Shown: piece after piece, positions 22,885 through 26,488 of the stretch
Position numbering within the stretch: position 1 is the first letter of the stretch
Layout: each line of letters begins with the position of its first letter
From: an uncultured Verrucomicrobiota bacterium
Lineage (GTDB): Bacteria > Verrucomicrobiota > Verrucomicrobiia > Limisphaerales > SXTU01
NCBI GenBank assembly: GCA_903863315.1
Contig: CAIPBN010000654.1
Coordinates: 1 to 26,488 of the forward strand
Length of the DNA: 26,488 nucleotides
Direction: 5' to 3'
Position numbers and translations under genes: made by a program
The notes under the pieces: generated by a model
What the model saw: the letters and a program-made list of their open reading frames with translations, nothing else
Databases searched by the model: none
What the model was told of the DNA's origin: nothing

Positions 22885-25461
22885 TCAGGCTGGGTGCGAG
22901 GCCGGGCTTTCCGGGCTGATCTGTGCGGGGAGCAGGATTCGGAAACAGGAACCACACTCCACTTGGCTCTCCACCTCGATGCGTCCGCCGTAGTGATCGA
23001 CGATCGCCTTCACGATGGGCAGCCCCAATCCTGTGCCGGCTGTCGATGCGCCCCGCCGGTAAACGCGGTGGAATTTCTCGAAGATCAGTTCGCGCTGGTC
23101 CGCCGGGATGCCCGGGCCAGTGTCCTCCACCGCAATACGGATGGTCCCATTAAATAAATCCAAACGGACGCAAATAGTGCCGCCTGTGGGGGTGAACTTC
23201 ACCGCATTGCTCAGCAGGTTGGTGAAGATTGATTGCAATCGGATGGGATCCCCCCTGAAAACTGGCAGGTTGGCTGCAAGGTGGGACTCGATCCGTTGAG
23301 CCTTCATCCCGGCCAGCGGCGTGATCTCGGTCACGCAAGTTTGGGCGAGCTGCCTTAAATTCACCGGTTCATCGTTGAACTGGGTCCGTCCACTTTCGAG
23401 GCTGCTCAGGTCGAGGAGGTCGTCCACCAATCGCGAGAGGCGTAGTGACTGATCATGGATGACGGTCAGGAACTCCTGGCGCGACGGCGTTGGCATGTCC
23501 TGATCCGCAATCAAGGTTTGGAGAAAACCTCTGATGGAGGTCAGTGGAGTGCGTAGTTCGTGACTGATGGTCGCCAGGAATTCGCTTTTGGCCAGATTGG
23601 CCGCCTCCGCAGCTTCCTTGGCCTTCACCAGTTCGCCAGCGATGCGCTTGCGCTCGGTGATGTCCGAAGCGACACCGAGATAGCCTGCCACCTTTCCGCG
23701 TTCGTCGAACAAGGCCGTCACCGACAACAACACGTGAAAGCGGTTGCCGTTCTTGGGCAGATAACTCCATTCACGCTCATCTGGTTTACCCAACTTCGCT
23801 TTGGCAACAAACACCTCGAAGCCCGCTCTCACCTCGCGCCCCAGCTCCTGCGTAAGCTCTGCGGCCCGCATGCACACTTCGTTCAGATCATGAAAAAGTG
23901 CCGGGGTGGCCTTTCCCACCACTTCCTCGCTGGTGTAGCCCAGCATTCGTTCCGCAGCGGAATTGAAGGTCTTGATGATGCCCTCCGGGGTGGTGGAGAT
24001 GATGGAATAGTTCGCCCCTTCCAGAATCGCCTGCTGGAGCGTGTTCGTATCGCGCAAGGCCTCCTCGGCCTCGCGGCGCACGATGAATTGTCCGATCTGG
24101 CTGCCGACAATGGCGAAGGTTCGGAGTAATGCCTCGTCCGGCTCTTCAATTTTGCGGCTGAAGAACTCCATCACTCCCCAAATCCCACCGCGGATCAGGA
24201 TGGGAAAGGCAAACGCGCCACGCAGCCCTTCCTTCACGGCCACTGCCTTGCGCGGAAAGCTGGCTTCCTGTGTCACGTCTGAAATCCACACAGCGTTGCC
24301 AGATCCCCACACGCGGCCCGGCAATCCCTCGTTACGACTGAAGTTTGTGGTGCGGCTGGTGCCGACAAATTCCGCCACGCTGACCGTTGGCGGGTGCCAG
24401 ACCTCCGAGAACCGGAGCTGGTCGCCAGCCGCACGCCAAAGCAGTCCCACCTGCCAGCCCAGGTTTTCGCCCACGGTCTGCAACAGTCGGGGCACGGCCG
24501 CAGCGAGGTTGCTTGCCTCGGCCAGCACCCGTGAAACCTCGAACTGGATGGCCAGTCGCTGTTGTGCTGCCCGGCGAGCGGTGATGTCCGTCTCGATGGC
24601 CATGAAATTGGTGAGCTGCCCCGCATCGTTGTGGATCGGCTGCACCTCGATGGCCACCCAATAACTGCGGCCATCCTTTCCGTAGTTCAGGATTTCCTCG
24701 CTGAAGCTCTCGCCCGCGCGAATCCGCTCGCCCATCCGCCGTCCGATCTCCCGGTCCGTGCCCGGCCCTTGCAGGATGGCCCCGGGTTTCTTGCCCAGCA
24801 CCTCCTCGATGGTGTAGCCCGTCAGGCGCGTAAATCCTTCGTTCACCCAAACCGTTACTCCTGTGGCATCGGTGAGCACCACGGCGTTGTCAGTGCGTGC
24901 GGCGATGAGCGCGAGCTTGCGGGTCTCGGCCTCCTGTTGGCGGAGGCGCTCGTTTGCCGCTCGCAATTCGGCACGTTGGGTTGTCAGTTTCGCGGCGAGC
25001 TTCTTGGCGTCAGCGAGGGCCATTTTGCTCGCTTGAAACACCTGCAGGAGGTCCACCACCGAATCGTGGATGGCGAAATCCTCAAACCCCAGGCCGAAGC
25101 TGCTGATTTCCGCAGCATCGGTGAACCATGGCGACCCGAGAAACAGCAACGTGTCCGAGTCCGGGAGCGGAACGAATTCACCGCGCAACTGAAGTTTGCT
25201 CTGTAGGTGCTCCAGCAGAAAAAAGCGAAGCTTGTTTCGCCGCACCCACTCCGCAGACATGCTCCCCTCAGGCCGAATGGCACGAAAGACCTCGCTCAGA
25301 CGCACACCTGATTCCAAGTCGGGACAAATACGTCGCAAGGTGGAGCCTGCCTGGATGAGTTTCAGTTCCCGGTCCAGCGCCAAGTGGAAGGGAAATGCCG
25401 CCGCAAATTGCTCCGGCGGCAGGCCGATGGGCGGGGGCAAAGGCTGGTCGGCGGAGTTCAT
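22885..25461 (-). CDS. HNOBA-PAS-GAF-PAS sensor histidine kinase
   Basis: A protein of 858 residues with no signal peptide or membrane segment, so cytosolic. Residues 13-155 match the H-NOX-associated domain HNOBA: PEQFAAAFPFHLALDRELKL, then RGEFVPLPDSDTLLFLGSPW and FEDFAIHDSVVDLL. A coiled-coil helix follows (about 150-185). PAS1 is at about 186-300, GAF at about 305-465, and PAS2 at about 470-605. The HisKA domain has phospho-acceptor His634 in SHELRTPL. HATPase_c has the N box (Asn748/Asn752), G1 DTGPGIP (780-786) and G2 GTGLGLP (809-815). There is no receiver domain. The start ATG overlaps the H-NOX stop (ATGA), so the two are coupled. By family logic NO bound by H-NOX would modulate autophosphorylation through HNOBA. 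No response regulator gene is in the window, and the asnB gene follows 130 bases downstream. Confidence 0.9.
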   Translation of the reverse strand: MNSADQPLPPPIGLPPEQFAAAFPFHLALDRELKLIQAGSTLRRICPDLESGVRLSEVFRAIRPEGSMSAEWVRRNKLRFFLLEHLQSKLQLRGEFVPLPDSDTLLFLGSPWFTDAAEISSFGLGFEDFAIHDSVVDLLQVFQASKMALADAKKLAAKLTTQRAELRAANERLRQQEAETRKLALIAARTDNAVVLTDATGVTVWVNEGFTRLTGYTIEEVLGKKPGAILQGPGTDREIGRRMGERIRAGESFSEEILNYGKDGRSYWVAIEVQPIHNDAGQLTNFMAIETDITARRAAQQRLAIQFEVSRVLAEASNLAAAVPRLLQTVGENLGWQVGLLWRAAGDQLRFSEVWHPPTVSVAEFVGTSRTTNFSRNEGLPGRVWGSGNAVWISDVTQEASFPRKAVAVKEGLRGAFAFPILIRGGIWGVMEFFSRKIEEPDEALLRTFAIVGSQIGQFIVRREAEEALRDTNTLQQAILEGANYSIISTTPEGIIKTFNSAAERMLGYTSEEVVGKATPALFHDLNEVCMRAAELTQELGREVRAGFEVFVAKAKLGKPDEREWSYLPKNGNRFHVLLSVTALFDERGKVAGYLGVASDITERKRIAGELVKAKEAAEAANLAKSEFLATISHELRTPLTSIRGFLQTLIADQDMPTPSRQEFLTVIHDQSLRLSRLVDDLLDLSSLESGRTQFNDEPVNLRQLAQTCVTEITPLAGMKAQRIESHLAANLPVFRGDPIRLQSIFTNLLSNAVKFTPTGGTICVRLDLFNGTIRIAVEDTGPGIPADQRELIFEKFHRVYRRGASTAGTGLGLPIVKAIVDHYGGRIEVESQVECGSCFRILLPAQISPESPASHPA

Positions 25462-26018
25462 GCCGCCGGGGCGGTCGTCCAGGTCACGTCGAACACATCA
25501 TGGTCTGCGCCCTGTGTCTTGGCCTCCACGAGTCGAACCGTGACCGGGGTCTTGAACATCTTGCCCAAGCCCTGCATCAGCCCGACGACGAAGGGCGCCA
25601 ACCCCTCGCGGTGAGAATAATAGTGCAGCTTCAATGAGCCAGCCGTGATGTTGGCACATTCGAACCGGGGGGGCTGGAGTTTGGGGAAAATCATCGCGAC
25701 GCGCGAATGGAAGTTCGGGAGGTTGCGCAGGAAGTCCGGCAGATTCTTGCCGGATGCCTGCAGGAGTCCGCCGTAGCCCTCCTGGGCCGTGTGCAAGATC
25801 CAGTGTTCCCCGAATCCGATCAGGATCTGCTCCACCGGCATCTTGAGCACTTTGCTCGCCGCGGCTACGAGAAGATAGGTGATGTCGTCAGAGTAACTTT
25901 CGTTGCTCATGAAAACGTCCACGTCCACGCCCGCCTCGGACTTGATTTGTTCCCACACAGCCTCGCCGTGGTGCAGGCAGACCATGTCCTCAACCGCTTT
26001 GTTTACCATGCCATACAT
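25458..26018 (-). CDS. H-NOX haem nitric-oxide sensor
   Basis: A protein of 186 residues, the normal length for a stand-alone bacterial H-NOX, starting MYGMVNKAVEDMVCLHHG as the family does. The proximal haem ligand is His104 in NLPNFHSRV. The propionate-binding motif YxSxR is Tyr133-Ser135-Arg137 in HYYSHREGL. Residues 138-146 (EGLAPFVVG) contain no Tyr where the oxygen-binding Thermoanaerobacter protein has its distal Tyr140, which points to an NO-selective, oxygen-excluding pocket. It should bind ferrous haem in the cytosol and regulate the kinase encoded next, with a 4-bp overlap. A sigma-54-like promoter sits just upstream. Fold and key residues are seen; NO selectivity is inferred from the missing Tyr. 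Confidence 0.95.
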   Translation of the reverse strand: MYGMVNKAVEDMVCLHHGEAVWEQIKSEAGVDVDVFMSNESYSDDITYLLVAAASKVLKMPVEQILIGFGEHWILHTAQEGYGGLLQASGKNLPDFLRNLPNFHSRVAMIFPKLQPPRFECANITAGSLKLHYYSHREGLAPFVVGLMQGLGKMFKTPVTVRLVEAKTQGADHDVFDVTWTTAPAA

Positions 26019-26041
26019 AAATTAGTTCCGATCTGCTGATC

Positions 26042-26056
26042 GCGAGAATCGTGCCA
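26042..26056 (-). promoter_or_regulatory. Sigma-54-like promoter for the H-NOX operon
   Basis: The minus strand reads TGGCACGATTCTCGC, against the -24/-12 consensus TGGCACG-N4-TTGC. The whole -24 block matches, the GG-GC spacing is exactly 10 bases, and one base differs (TCGC for TTGC). The predicted start would be near 26030, leaving a 12-base leader with GGAA before the ATG at 26018. Confidence 0.5.
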
Positions 26057-26100
26057 GCGAAGTTTGGCAATGACGATCTGCAAAATCTTCTGAGGTAACT

Positions 26101-26149
26101 GGGCCCTGCGATAGCAAAACTGTTTCTGCTTTGGAAAAGCGCAGGGCCC
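26101..26149. promoter_or_regulatory. Perfect 10-bp inverted repeat upstream of the H-NOX promoter
   Basis: GGGCCCTGCG (26101-26110) and CGCAGGGCCC (26140-26149) are perfect inverted copies separated by 29 bases. The centre has its own inverted pattern (AGCA-AAAC-T-GTTT-C-TGCT). There is no T-run on either strand, so a terminator is unlikely. It lies about 70-120 bases upstream of the predicted sigma-54 start, where enhancer-binding-protein sites usually are. Confidence 0.45.
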
Positions 26150-26372
26150 TGGATGGTAAACCCTTCAGCCAACTGCCCCGCGAGCTGTAGTTTTTACTGG
26201 TCACTACCTTGCAGGCGGAACGGGGGGATTCTTGAGACGCCGCTCAACAGGCTGAAAACATTGGCGTTTTCCAACTATTTACTCCGGCAGCCACGGTTGG
26301 CATGCGCTTTGCAAGGAAGATTCCGGCAATCGCTAATGATTTGGTAACACTACTGTCCCGTTAAGGTTTTCC

Positions 26373-26393
26373 TAACACCGATTTCAGCCCGAT
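26373..26393. repeat. Partial copy of the REP-like arm
   Basis: TAACACCGATTTCAGCCCGAT matches, with one base missing and one substitution, the minus-strand reading of the right outer arm of the element at 12658-12683. The rest of that element does not follow, so it is a decayed fragment or a chance likeness. Confidence 0.35.
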
Positions 26394-26465
26394 AAAAGCT
26401 GGGTTTTCTCGCTGTCTGGGCATTTTTCGATTTCAACTCCGCTACGACTCTCCGAGGGTGGTTTC

Positions 26466-26484
26466 CCGCATTCCTGCGGTTTTT
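26466..26484 (+). terminator. Small terminator-like hairpin
   Basis: CCGCA (26466-26470) pairs with TGCGG (26475-26479) around a TTCC loop and is followed by TTTTT. The 5-bp stem is short. No plus-strand gene in the window precedes it, so it may be chance, or the end of an unrecognised small transcript. Confidence 0.3.
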
Positions 26485-26488
26485 CACC

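Larger units (their letters stand above)
26057..26488. other. Non-coding, AT-richer region upstream of the H-NOX operon
   Basis: Together with the promoter and leader, the last 470 bases hold no credible gene. The short open frames have no family resemblance or start signal. What can be seen is the large inverted repeat at 26101-26149, a small hairpin near 26251-26268 (GAAAAC / GTTTTC), a partial match to the REP-like element at 26373-26393, and a terminator-like hairpin at 26466-26484. Base composition is more AT-rich than the coding DNA to the left. Confidence 0.5.

Noticed and set aside
22885..23100. Hybrid kinase with a C-terminal receiver domain
   Set aside because: The protein ends about 40 residues after the G2 box of the ATPase domain; there is no receiver.
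24591..24906. LOV photoreceptor domain in the histidine kinase
   Set aside because: The first PAS has a LOV-like GAILQGPGTD segment but no flavin-binding Cys, so it is an ordinary PAS domain.
26153..26347. A small plus-strand protein gene of 64 codons
   Set aside because: It has no recognisable family or ribosome site and lies in AT-richer, hairpin-containing non-coding DNA.

Overview
The window looks like chromosomal DNA of a GC-rich, Gram-negative Verrucomicrobiota bacterium (Pedosphaera/Limisphaerales type). This is inferred from the compact operon of a DUF1549/DUF1553 protein, a DUF1501 protein and a WD40 protein (typical of the Planctomycetes-Verrucomicrobia group), a ClpC ATPase, an HpnN-like RND protein, generally weak Shine-Dalgarno sequences, and intergenic gaps holding several families of short inverted repeats. 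No tRNA, rRNA, CRISPR array, transposase or prophage gene was seen.

Layout. 1-926 (+): the 3' end of lon, overlapped by a secreted LolA-like protein gene. 993-5310 (-): DUF1549/DUF1553, DUF1501 and WD40 genes in one operon. 5365-6726 (-): a GntP-type organic-acid permease. 6933-9425 (-): clpC with a clear hairpin behind it. 9693-14961 (+): surface-polysaccharide genes, namely a UDP-HexNAc 6-dehydrogenase (WbpA-like), a UDP-sugar 4-epimerase (WbpP-like), a small TerB-like protein and the Wzm/Wzt ABC exporter. 15113-17812 (+): an HpnN-like RND/MMPL protein. 18040-19509 (+): an unrecognised exported protein built from about 14 copies of a short aromatic-proline motif. 19603-20766 (+): a GT4 glycosyltransferase. 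20838-22754 (-): an AsnB-type amidotransferase. 22885-26018 (-): an H-NOX haem sensor translationally coupled to a large histidine kinase that carries the H-NOX-associated (HNOBA) domain. 26019-26488: a non-coding, more AT-rich stretch.

How the genes may work together. The dehydrogenase and epimerase would make UDP-HexNAc uronic acids (UDP-GalNAcA, as in Vi antigen synthesis). The GT4 enzyme could use such donors, the AsnB homologue could amidate the uronic acid or make asparagine, and Wzm/Wzt, with a C-terminal glycan-recognition domain on Wzt, would export the polymer. Most of the required glycosyltransferases are not here, so the pathway must continue elsewhere.

The most interesting part is 22885-26149. 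It holds an NO-sensing H-NOX/HNOBA-kinase pair with a four-base start/stop overlap, a good match to a sigma-54 promoter directly upstream, and a perfect 10-bp inverted repeat at the distance expected of an enhancer-binding-protein site. No response regulator is present, so the output is unknown. A second candidate is a possible small RNA on the minus strand at about 17793-17875, antisense to the end of the RND gene. Almost every gap of the polysaccharide region carries a different short inverted-repeat element.
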